From: Paenibacillus sp. FSL R5-0912
GTDB lineage: Bacteria > Bacillota > Bacilli > Paenibacillales > Paenibacillaceae
Assembly: GCF_000758605.1 (NCBI RefSeq)
Contig: NZ_CP009282.1
Coordinates: forward strand, 1,736,001-1,800,000
Length of the DNA: 64,000 nucleotides
Direction: 5' to 3'
Made by a program: the position numbers and the translations under genes. Positions within the stretch are counted from its first letter, which is position 1. The number at the start of each line of letters is the position of its first letter. The notes under the pieces were generated by a model. That model was not told the origin of the DNA, searched no databases, and was given only the letters and a program-made list of their open reading frames with translations. Shown one piece after another: positions 39,358 to 48,001 of this stretch.

Positions 39358-39993
39358 ATGGAGAAGCTGATCGAACGGATCAAGGGTGAATTATTGGCAA
39401 AAGCAACGATAGAGAGTGTTGATCCACTGGAACCCGTGAAGGTCCGTAGCGTGCCGAAGCCCTGGAGGGTGCTGGGAACAGGGAATTACGCCGCCGTATT
39501 CTATCATCCGGAAGCTCCCGATTATGCAGTGAAGGTGTACGCCCCGGGCAGGCCGGGCCTTGCGGAAGAAGCAGAGGTGTACCGCCGCCTCGGCCGTCAT
39601 CCGGCATTCTCCGAATGCAATTACAGCGGACCGGACTTTCTGATCCTGAAACGGCTGCAAGGAGTTACCTTCTATGACTCGATGAAACGGGGAATTCTCA
39701 TCACCGCGCAGGCCATAGAAGATATTGACAGTGGGCTGGGTTATGCCCGTTCCCGCGGACTCCACCCGCATGATGTCCACGCCAAGAATGTGATGGTTCA
39801 GGACGGCCGCGGCCTGATCGTAGATATATCCGATTTCCTGAAGGATGAGGACTGCAGCATGTGGGAGGATTTCAAGAAGGCGTATTATCACCTGTACCGG
39901 CCTGTTGCCTCCCGCTGGATGTTTCCGGTTCCCCGGCCCATTCTGGAGATCGTCCGCAAGGGCTACCGGTTGTGGCGGCGGTTGAAGGAATAA
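39358..39993 (+). CDS. Small protein-kinase-like protein, YrzF type
   Basis: 211 residues. A minimal kinase fold is suggested by the glycine-rich LGTGNYAAVFYHP, the Lys in DYAVKVYAPG, the Glu in AEEAEVYRRLG, the catalytic loop HPHDVHAKNVMVQD and metal motif VDISDF. The order and size match the B. subtilis YrzF group of atypical serine/threonine kinases. The C-terminus is basic (RKGYRLWRRLKE). A GGGGTGAG site favours the ATG at 39358 over GTG 39349. It stands between a sensor kinase and converging unknown genes. Kinase activity is inferred. Confidence 0.72.
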   Translation: MEKLIERIKGELLAKATIESVDPLEPVKVRSVPKPWRVLGTGNYAAVFYHPEAPDYAVKVYAPGRPGLAEEAEVYRRLGRHPAFSECNYSGPDFLILKRLQGVTFYDSMKRGILITAQAIEDIDSGLGYARSRGLHPHDVHAKNVMVQDGRGLIVDISDFLKDEDCSMWEDFKKAYYHLYRPVASRWMFPVPRPILEIVRKGYRLWRRLKE

Positions 39994-40015
39994 GCTGGGC
40001 GGTCACTTATTTCTA

Positions 40016-40489
40016 TTACCGGAGGATGGAATAGTAGGCGACCGATTCGTCGATTAAGCGGGATAACGTCAACTCACGGAAGCGGCTGTTTACCGGGTAT
40101 GGAGTAAAGACGGCATGAGAGTTTCCCTGATGCGCATGTTCTCCGTGCCCCGCGGTAACGGGAACCCTGACCTGAAGAATGCCGGATAAGGCGGATTGCA
40201 GCAATCCAAGCTGACCTGTTGCCCACTCCTGCTCCTTGCGGCGCAAGGTTACCAATATCTCCTCCACTGTTGAATGGTGAATACATCTCAGAGGAGCCCC
40301 CCATCTCGTCAAATCAAAGGATTGTCCACTTCTTGTAATCTCGATCTCGCATGCCCCGTAATGAATTTGTTCTCCCCAAGTGAGCCGCAGCAGCAGATAT
40401 AATGAACCGGCCCGGACCGGTCTGTCGGCGAACGAAGGAGTGGTATCAAATGCAAAGAGTTCAATCTGTGACAGCTTGTTACTATTCAT
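40016..40489 (-). CDS. Unknown protein, second of an overlapping pair
   Basis: 157 residues, soluble, not recognised. Visible features are a beta-rich first half (SLYLLLRLTWGEQIHYGACEIEITRS), a helical centre with WATGQLGLLQSALSGIL, and a His-rich loop (AGHGEHAHQGNSH) that might bind a metal. AGGAGGG lies within the end of the preceding gene. Its start overlaps that gene by 8 bases, which implies translational coupling. Confidence 0.6.
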   Translation of the reverse strand: MNSNKLSQIELFAFDTTPSFADRPVRAGSLYLLLRLTWGEQIHYGACEIEITRSGQSFDLTRWGAPLRCIHHSTVEEILVTLRRKEQEWATGQLGLLQSALSGILQVRVPVTAGHGEHAHQGNSHAVFTPYPVNSRFRELTLSRLIDESVAYYSILR

Positions 40490-41015
40490 GGATGCTGCCC
40501 TCCTGAAGTTCCATAGGCACTATTGATGTTAAATGATGGGTTTGTTTCACCCGGGCCAGATAACCGGTAAGCTGGGCTTCATTCTCGCAAACGGCCGCAT
40601 GCTCCAGCCAGATACTATATTTAGTTTTACGGACAACAGACAGATGCAAGGGGAAATTGTCACGGGACCGGAGGACATACCAGCCGCAAGGCATACTTTT
40701 CCAGGGTTCCTTGAAGGCTGTCCAAAAAGCCAGCCGCTTGCGCGTCTGCCAGTCACGTTCCTGCTGCTTGACTCGGATGCTAGTGTAAATATTGTACAGC
40801 ACCTGTTCATTCGAACAAGTGAAGTAGGCTGAGGATCTGCAAAAGTGAAACAGAGTTTCAATCTGGTCTGTCCCAAATCCGTAACCCACAACATACCGTT
40901 GCTTGCCCTCTTCGTACCACAGTACCCCAAAGCTCGAAAACTCCAGACTTACCGGATCCAGCATATACGGATGAATGCCCAAATAATAGGTTTTCGCTGT
41001 CTGTATCTCTGCCAC
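40482..41015 (-). CDS. Unknown protein, first of an overlapping pair
   Basis: 177 residues, soluble, not recognised. It is aromatic-rich with FSSFGVLWYEEGKQRYVVGYGFG and a central Trp-rich region (DWQTRKRLAFWTAFKEPWKSMPC in two parts: DWQTRKRLAFW, KEPWKSMPCGW). GTG start with AGGAGGGAG about 12 bases upstream. The downstream gene overlaps its last codons. Both probably form a small operon divergent from the GH43 gene. No function is proposed. Confidence 0.6.
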   Translation of the reverse strand: MAEIQTAKTYYLGIHPYMLDPVSLEFSSFGVLWYEEGKQRYVVGYGFGTDQIETLFHFCRSSAYFTCSNEQVLYNIYTSIRVKQQERDWQTRKRLAFWTAFKEPWKSMPCGWYVLRSRDNFPLHLSVVRKTKYSIWLEHAAVCENEAQLTGYLARVKQTHHLTSIVPMELQEGSIHE

Positions 41016-41294
41016 TCTTCAAGACTCCCTCCTGCTTACAGGAACTCAGCATAGTTGTTAAAGGGAATCATACACGCAGTTCTATTCCTTGTAAAAAGCG
41101 CAACCGGCGTTAAAAGTCTGCTATGGCACATATCCCGCCAGAATGTGAATATAATCCTGCTTAATCTTGGTGCCTGCATGTTTTTTCTTCTGTATACGTT
41201 AGTTTATTACGTTCTTAACGGGATCTTAACTGATGGCAGAATAGTCTTATAAGTTCTTAATCCCGGGGCAATGTCTATATTCTCCTAATCGGGT
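41016..41294. other. Intergenic region upstream of the GH43 gene
   Basis: No gene seen. It includes C-plus-T-rich and TTCTTAA-containing direct repeats (GTTCTTAAC at 41211, AAGTTCTTAATC at 41251) of unknown meaning. The likely GH43 control site is listed separately at 41295. Confidence 0.4.
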
Positions 41295-41337
41295 GACTTG
41301 AAAATTAAGGTTTGATATAGCCGGGTCCATTTACAAT
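41295..41337 (+). promoter_or_regulatory. Candidate AraC site and promoter of the GH43 gene
   Basis: GACTTGAAAATTAAGGTT (41295-41312) is followed after 19 bases by TACAAT (41332-41337). The same 18-base motif with two T/C changes, and nearly the same distance to a -10, occurs before the solute-binding protein gene at 44912. No good -35 is present, as expected for an activated promoter. Confidence 0.65.
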
Positions 41338-41383
41338 GGTAGGGATAGTTACAGCTAATTGAAAATGGACAGGAGCGCGGCCC

Positions 41384-42907
41384 ATGCAATATACCAACCC
41401 CGTAATACCCGGATTTCATCCCGATCCCAGCATCTGCCGGGCAGGTGACGATTATTATCTGGTGACCAGCACATTTGAATATTATCCGGGAGTACCCATT
41501 TTTCACAGCAGGGATCTTGTTCATTGGCGTCAGATTGGACACTGCCTTACAACGGCCGGACAGCTACCTCTGGAGAATGCAGGGAGCTCCGGCGGAATAT
41601 ACGCCCCGACGCTCCGCTATCAGAACGGCTGGTTCTATATGGTGACAACCAACGTTAGCGGAATGGGCAATTTCTTCGTTAAGACACAGAACCCGGAAGG
41701 TCCCTGGTCACAGCCGTACCCGGTTGCGCAGAGCGGCATCGATCCCTCCCTGTTATTCGATGAGGACGGACGCGTCTACTTTCAGTCCGCCCGGGACGGT
41801 GAGCAGGGGAACGGTATCTACCAGTGTGAGATTGATATCGATACCGGGTGTATGCTGACAGAGAGTGTGCTGATCTGGAAGGGAACCGGCGGCGCTCATC
41901 CCGAAGCTCCGCATGTTTACCGGATTAACAGCTGGTACTATTTGATGATCGCCGAGGGCGGAACGGAATACGGGCATATGGAGACCATCGCGAGAAGCCG
42001 CCAGCCTTACGGGCCTTATGAAGCTTGTCCGCATAACCCGATTCTGTCCAACCGCAGTATGCACAGCAGCATACACGCTACGGGTCATGCGGATCTGATT
42101 GAAGCACAGGATGGCAGCTGGTGGGCATTTTGCCTGGGGATCAGACCGGTCTCTTATCCGATGGGGCATCATTTGGGCCGGGAAACCTTTCTGGCTCCGG
42201 TGACCTGGACGGCTGAAGGCTGGCCGGTGATTGGAAACGGCGGCCACATTGAGCCGGTTATGGACTCGCCGCTGCTGCCGGAAGTTTGCTGGCCGGAGAG
42301 GCCTGTGCGGGACCACTTTGACGGCACCGGGCTTGGCCTGGATTGGACTTTTTTGCGCAATCCAACAGAGGGAAGCTGGTCGCTGCTGGAACGGCCGGGG
42401 CATTTGGTGCTGCATGGCCACGAGGCCACGCTGAATGAGGCTGCTGCGCCAGCTTTTGTAGGCCGCCGGCTTAGTCACTTCACAGCCAATATAGCCGCAG
42501 CGCTGGATTATGAGCCGCAGCATGAAGGAGAAGAAGCCGGGCTTACGGTGTATAAGAATGAGAGGCATCATTATGAGCTGGTCCTCCGCACTGCAAACGG
42601 CCGGAGAGTCGCCGTGTTCCGGCGGACGGTCGGTTCGCTTCGGGTGGAGCATGTAGAGGAATGTCCGGCCGGACCGGTTATTCTGAGGATTAAGGCGCTG
42701 CCCGGGAGCATAGAAGCCTCGGTTCAAAGCCCGGAGTCCGGGGTGATAGAACTGGGCAGCGGAGAGACACATCATCTCAGCACAGAAATCTCCGGTGGAT
42801 TCACAGGCGTATTCGTTGCGATGTATGCAACGTCAAGGGCGGGGCTGGCCGCTCCGGCAGCGTACGACTGGTTCGATTATGAGCCGCTGGATCAGCCCGC
42901 GGTATAG
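41384..42907 (+). CDS. GH43 beta-xylosidase / alpha-arabinofuranosidase
   Basis: 507 residues, no signal peptide, so cytosolic. The five-bladed propeller (about 1-310) starts NPVIPGFHPDPSICRAGDDYYLV with base Asp14, pKa-modulating Asp120 in GIDPSLLFDEDG and acid Glu174 in GAHPEAPHVY. A C-terminal beta-sandwich (about 320-505, DHFDGTGLGLDWTFLRNP) is the XynB-type domain of subfamilies 10-12. It releases xylose or arabinose from imported oligosaccharides. AGGAG lies 8 bases before the ATG. A putative AraC site lies upstream, shared with the SBP gene. Confidence 0.92.
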   Translation: MQYTNPVIPGFHPDPSICRAGDDYYLVTSTFEYYPGVPIFHSRDLVHWRQIGHCLTTAGQLPLENAGSSGGIYAPTLRYQNGWFYMVTTNVSGMGNFFVKTQNPEGPWSQPYPVAQSGIDPSLLFDEDGRVYFQSARDGEQGNGIYQCEIDIDTGCMLTESVLIWKGTGGAHPEAPHVYRINSWYYLMIAEGGTEYGHMETIARSRQPYGPYEACPHNPILSNRSMHSSIHATGHADLIEAQDGSWWAFCLGIRPVSYPMGHHLGRETFLAPVTWTAEGWPVIGNGGHIEPVMDSPLLPEVCWPERPVRDHFDGTGLGLDWTFLRNPTEGSWSLLERPGHLVLHGHEATLNEAAAPAFVGRRLSHFTANIAAALDYEPQHEGEEAGLTVYKNERHHYELVLRTANGRRVAVFRRTVGSLRVEHVEECPAGPVILRIKALPGSIEASVQSPESGVIELGSGETHHLSTEISGGFTGVFVAMYATSRAGLAAPAAYDWFDYEPLDQPAV

Positions 42908-42915
42908 AGTACGGC

Positions 42916-42952
42916 GCAGGGGTCCATGCAGACCTGCTGTATGGACCCCTGC
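42916..42952. terminator. Inverted repeat after the GH43 gene
   Basis: GCAGGGGTCCAT pairs exactly with ATGGACCCCTGC around a 13-base loop. There is no T-run on either side, so it is a probable but unproven terminator. Confidence 0.6.
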
Positions 42953-42999
42953 AACTGCTGCCCTGGCGGCAGGATCACCCGTCCCCGCTGGAGTTTAAA

Positions 43000-43944
43000 T
43001 TATAACTGATTGAGCTTGCTTTCTGGCTCTTCCCCATTTTCTACACGTTTTATATTATTTATGAAGAAATCATATCTTTTTTTATGAAATTTTCGGCCAT
43101 CAGGCATCCCTGCTGTATGGGGAGTAAGGATCACATTACCCAGCTTCCGGAGCTCACTGTCAATGGGAAGCGGTTCCGATTCAAACACATCCAGGCATGC
43201 GCCTGAAATATCCCCGTTTTTTAAGGCATCAATCAAATCTCTTTCATTGACAATCCCGCCGCGGGCTGTATTGATAAAAAGACTGGTATTCTTCATTTTG
43301 CTCAATGCCGCTTTGTTGATCAGCTGTTTGGTTTGCGGAGTCAAGGGTACATGTACACTGACTATGTCCGATGTGCTTAGAAGAGTATCGAAATCTGTCA
43401 TTTTCACAAAACCGTCTGATTGAGGAGCAGCATGTCTAGCATAAGCCAGTACATTCATATCAAAAGCCCCGCAAAACGCAGCTACTTTTTTTCCGATAGC
43501 GCCCAAACCGATAATTCCAATCGTTTTGCCGTTCAATTCACTCCCTGCATAGTCCAATTGATGTTCATCCAGCTTGTTTTTCATGAAATTATCAAGAAAC
43601 GGTATGTTTTTATAATAAGACAATATTAGTGCCATTACGTGCTCGGCCACTGCCTGTGCATTCACTCCTGCAGCATTGGCCACCCAAACGCCGAGCTGTG
43701 TACAGGCAGGGATATCTACATTATCAAATCCTGCACCCGTCTGTACCAACTTTAATTTCTTTGCGTTAGAAAGCAGGCTGTGATCCACTTTAATATGTTC
43801 AGGGATGAGTACCTGGCAATCTTCAATATGATGCAGCATTTCTTCTCCGGGCGGGACAATTACAACGTTCCAGTCTTGCGGAAAATACCTTACAATATTT
43901 GATTTTGCGGTCTCGTTAAAATAGCCAACTATGAGAATCTTCAT
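43000..43944 (-). CDS. D-isomer-specific 2-hydroxyacid dehydrogenase
   Basis: 314 residues. NAD-binding Rossmann motif GIIGLGAIGKKVAAFCGAF lies in the middle. Catalytic residues are the Arg in FINTARGGIVNE, the Glu in DVFESEPLP and the His in LTPHTAGMP. It interconverts 2-keto acids (glyoxylate, hydroxypyruvate or phosphoglycerate-like) and D-hydroxy acids; specificity cannot be read. The ATG at 43944 has AAAGGTGG upstream; longer starts are not family-like. It follows the AraC gene by 57 bases on the same strand, so they are probably co-transcribed, and may serve sugar or sugar-acid breakdown. Confidence 0.86.
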   Translation of the reverse strand: MKILIVGYFNETAKSNIVRYFPQDWNVVIVPPGEEMLHHIEDCQVLIPEHIKVDHSLLSNAKKLKLVQTGAGFDNVDIPACTQLGVWVANAAGVNAQAVAEHVMALILSYYKNIPFLDNFMKNKLDEHQLDYAGSELNGKTIGIIGLGAIGKKVAAFCGAFDMNVLAYARHAAPQSDGFVKMTDFDTLLSTSDIVSVHVPLTPQTKQLINKAALSKMKNTSLFINTARGGIVNERDLIDALKNGDISGACLDVFESEPLPIDSELRKLGNVILTPHTAGMPDGRKFHKKRYDFFINNIKRVENGEEPESKLNQL

Positions 43945-44001
43945 TACTAAACCACCTTTCATATTTTTAAACATACTGAATAATTTTGTAAAACTCAAAT
44001 A

Positions 44002-44862
44002 TTACTGCTGACTGCGGTAAGCCTTCGGGGACCTGCCATACGTTTTTTTGAAGAGGCGGGTGAAGTAGTTGCTGTCATTAAATCCGCAGCTATAGGAGAT
44101 TTCGGTTATGGGTTGTCTGGTTTGCTTGAGCAGTGAGCAGGCCTGTTCCAGCCGGAGGCGCTGAATATAAGCAATCGGTGTAGTCTGATAATACGCCTGG
44201 AAGATCCGGTTCAAATGCCGGACAGAGATATCTGATTTGGCGGCAATGGTATCAAGGGTCACCGGTTCATGATAGTGATCCTCAATATAGGAGATCGCAC
44301 TGGCGAGGTGCATCAGGCTGTTGTCCACGCCCTTCTCCTGAGTATCATAATGTCTGGACAGATAGACGACAAGCTCCATGAATCTGGAGGCGAGCATAGT
44401 CTGATAGCCGTGGTGCTTCTGCTCATATTCGCTAATCATGCCGGCCACAAGCGATGAGACATACTCCAGGCTGACGATGGGGAGGTTCATTTTGCTTTTA
44501 TAGGCGTTAATGCTGCGGTAAAAGGGTTCTAAGACAAACAGCGCCTGATAGCCGTTCAGCGTTCTTAAGTCCGGTCCGGCCAGCTTGAGCATATCGGCTT
44601 TGTACATAATGTTGCAGATCTTGAAATCATACGGGTCCTTATAGGCATGCGGAGTACCGCCGTTAATGACGAATACATTGCCTTTTTTGATAAAGGCTTC
44701 CTCATCATTGACGATATGCGAAGCATGCCCTTTCAGCACAATAACAAGCTCCGAGAAATCCGCATGCATATGCAGATCCATATCTTCCTCATGGCCGCCG
44801 TATTGAATAAAGAACGGGAAATGCTCATCGGTCGTGAACCAGTTCAAATATACATTGCTCAT
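44002..44862 (-). CDS. AraC-family regulator with cupin sensor domain
   Basis: 286 residues. The N-terminal cupin (about 15-95, HMHADFSELVIVLKGHA, NGGTPHAY) binds an effector; two helix-turn-helix motifs make the C-terminal AraC domain (LDTIAAKSDISVRHLNRIFQ and ITEISYSCGFNDSNYFTRLFKK). GGGAG precedes the ATG. It is divergent from the solute-binding protein gene and followed by a hydroxyacid dehydrogenase. A conserved motif before that lipoprotein gene and before the GH43 gene makes it the best candidate regulator of both. Confidence 0.88.
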   Translation of the reverse strand: MSNVYLNWFTTDEHFPFFIQYGGHEEDMDLHMHADFSELVIVLKGHASHIVNDEEAFIKKGNVFVINGGTPHAYKDPYDFKICNIMYKADMLKLAGPDLRTLNGYQALFVLEPFYRSINAYKSKMNLPIVSLEYVSSLVAGMISEYEQKHHGYQTMLASRFMELVVYLSRHYDTQEKGVDNSLMHLASAISYIEDHYHEPVTLDTIAAKSDISVRHLNRIFQAYYQTTPIAYIQRLRLEQACSLLKQTRQPITEISYSCGFNDSNYFTRLFKKTYGRSPKAYRSQQ

Positions 44863-44911
44863 AAAGCTCCCACCTCTGAAATACGTGTTTGTCTATATAA
44901 TGCTAGTCTGC

Positions 44912-44953
44912 GACTCGAAAATCAAGGTTATCCGCCAACATCGGCGCTAAAAT
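44912..44953 (+). promoter_or_regulatory. Candidate AraC site and promoter of the solute-binding protein gene
   Basis: GACTCGAAAATCAAGGTT (44912-44929) is followed after 18 bases by TAAAAT (44948-44953). It pairs with the motif at 41295 (16 of 18 identical). Confidence 0.65.
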
Positions 44954-44991
44954 GAGACTGTAAACGCATTCAACAAAAGGGGATGAGAGAG

Positions 44992-46701
44992 ATGAAAGCA
45001 ATACTTTCAAGAAAACTAGGCACAGCGCTTCTGACAGGCTCACTGCTTATTTCGGCAGGCTGCAGCAGCAATGCGGGCAATAACGCCGGGAATGCTGCGA
45101 ACGGGAATACCAGCGGAAACGATACAGATCCGGTCACCTTTACTTTTTTTGGTGCCGATGCCAGTCCGAACTGGAACAAGATGCAGGATGATATCGGCAA
45201 AGAGATTACCGCTACAACAGGGGTTACCCTGAATGCGGAATTCGATGTCGGCAGCGGCGGCGGTCAGGACAAAATTTCAATGATGGCAGCCAGCGGGGAT
45301 TATCCCGAACTCATCTATGCCAAAGGCGAGCTGGGCAAGCTGGTGGATGCGGAAGCCGTCCTTGATCTGACCGATCTGATCGACAAATACGCGCCTAATA
45401 TCAAAAAAGTAATGGGCGATAATATGAACCGGATGAAATACAGTAATGACAACCAGGCCATTTACTCGATCCCGACCAATGTCGGTGTGGATAACCAGAA
45501 TTTTGATGCAACCAACGGCTTTCAGATTCAGCACCGCGTATTGAAGGAGCTTGGCTATCCGGAGGTCAGAACGGTGCAGGATTATGAGAATGTGCTTAAG
45601 GAATATGCGGCCAAGCATCCGACCACGGACGGGCAGCCGACCATCCCGATGACGGTGAACGCGGACGGCTGGAAGGTTATGATTACCGTCACCAATCAGG
45701 GGGATGTCACTACAGGCGGAACCAATGACGGCGAATATTATGTAAATCCGGAAACGTATGAGACGATGCTGCATTATAAGAAACCGGAGGAGAAGGAGTA
45801 CTTCCGCTGGCTGAACCATATGTATAATGAAGGGCTGCTCGATAAGGACTCTTTTGTCCAAAAGGATGATCAATACAAGGCCAAAATCGCCAGCGGCCGG
45901 GTACTGGGTCTTACTTCTGTAGAATGGGAATATCAGGATGCGGAGAATGCCCTCAAAGCGGCTGGCAAAGATGAGTATACGTATGCGCATTTCCCGGTGA
46001 CGCTGAGTGAGGAGTATAAGGATCATGCGATGCAGTCAGTAGGAGTGGACGGCTATGGCATCAGCATCACCACTGCCTGCAAGGATCCGGTCCGCGCAAT
46101 TAAATTCCTGGACTGGCTATCCTCGGAAGAAGGCCAGGTGCTGAGAAACTGGGGCATCGAAGGCAAACAATACAATGTGGACAATGGACAACGTGTCATT
46201 TCTGCTGATATTCTCGACCAGAAGGTTAACGATGCCGCGAACTTCACCAAGAATACAGGGATTGGCTTATATTCCATCCTGGGTGTCCGCTACGGTGACG
46301 GGGTGAAGGATTCCACGGATAATTACTATACCACGAACTTCACGGAACAGATCCTGGCCGAATATTCGGATGCGGAGAAGGAAAGCCTGGCCGCGTATAA
46401 AGCGGCAACCTGGAAGGATCTCTTCCCAGCGGAGGATGAATTCCCGGTCAAAGAGTGGGGCGCGCTGTACAACATGCCGGTGCCAACCGATGGAGACTAC
46501 CAGGTCATCTATCAAAAAACACAGGATATCGTCCACAAGCGCATACCGGAAGCCATCCTCGCCAGCACAGCCGATTTCGATAAAATCTACGATGATTTCA
46601 TTGCCGAACTGAACAAAGCCGGTGCTGAGAAGATGGAGAAGGAATATACCGAGCTGGTAAAAGCGAGAGTATCGCTGTTCACCGGGAAGGATGTTGAGTA
46701 A
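44992..46701 (+). CDS. ABC transporter solute-binding lipoprotein, LplA-like
   Basis: 569 residues. A type II signal peptide (residues 1-24) ends in the lipobox LISAGC, followed by an Asn/Gly-rich tether (SSNAGNNAGNAANG). The mature part is a family 1 sugar-binding fold (VTFTFFGADASPNWNKMQ, KISMMAASGDYPELIYA, WLSSEEGQVLRNWGIEG). It is the extracellular receptor for an oligosaccharide importer. The matching permease genes, normally adjacent, are missing from the window. AAAGGGG lies 11 bases before the ATG at 44992; the ATG at 44983 is too close to that site. A terminator follows. Confidence 0.9.
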   Translation: MKAILSRKLGTALLTGSLLISAGCSSNAGNNAGNAANGNTSGNDTDPVTFTFFGADASPNWNKMQDDIGKEITATTGVTLNAEFDVGSGGGQDKISMMAASGDYPELIYAKGELGKLVDAEAVLDLTDLIDKYAPNIKKVMGDNMNRMKYSNDNQAIYSIPTNVGVDNQNFDATNGFQIQHRVLKELGYPEVRTVQDYENVLKEYAAKHPTTDGQPTIPMTVNADGWKVMITVTNQGDVTTGGTNDGEYYVNPETYETMLHYKKPEEKEYFRWLNHMYNEGLLDKDSFVQKDDQYKAKIASGRVLGLTSVEWEYQDAENALKAAGKDEYTYAHFPVTLSEEYKDHAMQSVGVDGYGISITTACKDPVRAIKFLDWLSSEEGQVLRNWGIEGKQYNVDNGQRVISADILDQKVNDAANFTKNTGIGLYSILGVRYGDGVKDSTDNYYTTNFTEQILAEYSDAEKESLAAYKAATWKDLFPAEDEFPVKEWGALYNMPVPTDGDYQVIYQKTQDIVHKRIPEAILASTADFDKIYDDFIAELNKAGAEKMEKEYTELVKARVSLFTGKDVE

Positions 46702-46714
46702 ACGGAGGGGGAGG

Positions 46715-46742
46715 AAAGCTCTGCAGAGTGCAGGGCTTTTTT
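46715..46742 (+). terminator. Rho-independent terminator of the solute-binding protein gene
   Basis: AAAGCTCTGCA pairs with TGCAGGGCTTT around GAG, and the run ends in six T. Confidence 0.9.
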
Positions 46743-46760
46743 GCATGGTGTTAAGGCGGA

Positions 46761-47657
46761 TCAGCCCTTCGGAATATTGCGGTAACTGGAGGGCGAGAAG
46801 CCGGACATTTTCTTGAACAGCCGGGAGAAATAATAGGGATCGTTAATGCCTACGGCCGAGCTGACTTCCTTAATGCTGAGCTCGGTAAGATCGAGCAGAT
46901 GACCTGCCCGCTGGATCTTGAGCCGCAGGAAATATTCAATCGGAGAGACTCCGGTTTCAGAATTAAACAAATAGATCAGATGCTGTTTCGATACCCCTAC
47001 ATGATTAGCCAGCTCAATGAGTGAAATAGAGCCGTCCATATGTCCATTCATGTATTGAACCGCCTGCTCCAGATAAGTTTCGCGTTTCTTCTCTTGTGCG
47101 GATTTCCCGGCGCTCAGGCCAATTCCGGAGAGCAGCTGCCTTACGGTCTGCGCAACATGTATATGTGTAGTCAGGGCATAAGTCCGCTCGGCCAGCATCT
47201 CAAAGGCAGGGACGAACCATTCAATTAAACGGGCTTTACCGCTTGGTGATAATGAGAAGGGAGCATTAGATAAACCGAACAGCTGCACCAGTCTATTTGC
47301 GTGGCTTCCTTTGAAATGAAACCAGTAGATGCTCCATGGGTTCTCTTGCATTGCTCCATACCTGTGTGCAGTTTCGGGAGGGATAATCATCATATCTCCC
47401 TGCTGGAGGTGCATGCGTTCTCCATGATTCAGCTCGATCCAGCCCGCTCCGGCTTCGCAAAAGATAAAGATATGCGACGGGCTGCCTTCCAGGCGTTCCC
47501 TGAAATGATACTGGGCGTTAGGGAAATAACCGATGTCCGTAATAAACAAGGAAGCAGTCAGCTCCTCCTGTTCCAGCTCCTTCATCCAGTATTCCGGAAG
47601 CACATATAGCTTCTCCTCGACAAACCCTTCAGGCTTGCGAATATGGTCATGACTCAT
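46761..47657 (-). CDS. AraC-family regulator with cupin sensor domain (second)
   Basis: 298 residues. The N-terminal cupin (about 35-110) has FCEAGAGWIEL, MHLQQGDMMIIPPETAHRYG and WSIYWFHFKG. The C-terminal AraC pair of HTH motifs is SLIELANHVGVSKQHLIYLFN and IKEVSSAVGINDPYYFSRLFKK. The ATG at 47657 follows GGGGGG-CAGCAGAA; longer versions would run into the palindromic element and are rejected. It is divergent from the DUF5107/GH2/GH35 operon and probably activates it in response to a sugar. Confidence 0.87.
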   Translation of the reverse strand: MSHDHIRKPEGFVEEKLYVLPEYWMKELEQEELTASLFITDIGYFPNAQYHFRERLEGSPSHIFIFCEAGAGWIELNHGERMHLQQGDMMIIPPETAHRYGAMQENPWSIYWFHFKGSHANRLVQLFGLSNAPFSLSPSGKARLIEWFVPAFEMLAERTYALTTHIHVAQTVRQLLSGIGLSAGKSAQEKKRETYLEQAVQYMNGHMDGSISLIELANHVGVSKQHLIYLFNSETGVSPIEYFLRLKIQRAGHLLDLTELSIKEVSSAVGINDPYYFSRLFKKMSGFSPSSYRNIPKG

Positions 47658-47680
47658 TTCTGCTGCCCCCCTAATAAATA

Positions 47681-47902
47681 CTATATAGATTGAATGAACT
47701 AGTGGTTTTATAAATGGGAAAAAGTGACGGAGGAAAAGTTTGGAACTGTAGGAGCGATAGCGACCGCCTTTGTCACCGGATTTCAACCGCGAAAAGCGGC
47801 AATAATCAAGAAATCTGGTGACAACAGCGGCCGGAAGTCCAAACATTTTCCGCAGTCGCGACCCTTGCCCATTATAAATAAAGTAGTGTTCAATCTATAT
47901 AG
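47681..47902. repeat. 222-bp self-complementary element
   Basis: The ends CTATATAGATTGAA (47681) and TTCAATCTATATAG (ends 47902) are perfect inverses. Inside, TTTATAAATGGG pairs with CCCATTATAAA, GGAAAAGTTTGGA (47732) with TCCAAACATTTTCC (ends 47850), and TTGTCACCGGATTTC with GAAATCTGGTGACAA around a CCGC-GAAAA-GCGG tip. The whole stretch can form one long hairpin. It occupies most of the divergent spacer between the AraC gene and the DUF5107 operon. It may be a MITE-like element or encode a structured RNA. Confidence 0.8.
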
Positions 47903-48001
47903 AATAAGAATATAATCCATCACTTCCCGCATTTCGTCAATTGGAACCTTCCTCGCCAGACGCTAAAGTATAACTATCAAGACTAGGGAGGCAGTTTAAG
48001 C

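Noticed and set aside
41753..42775. 340-codon frame antisense to the GH43 gene
   Set aside because: It mirrors the codon bias of the GH43 gene; composition is Arg/Pro/His-rich and not protein-like.
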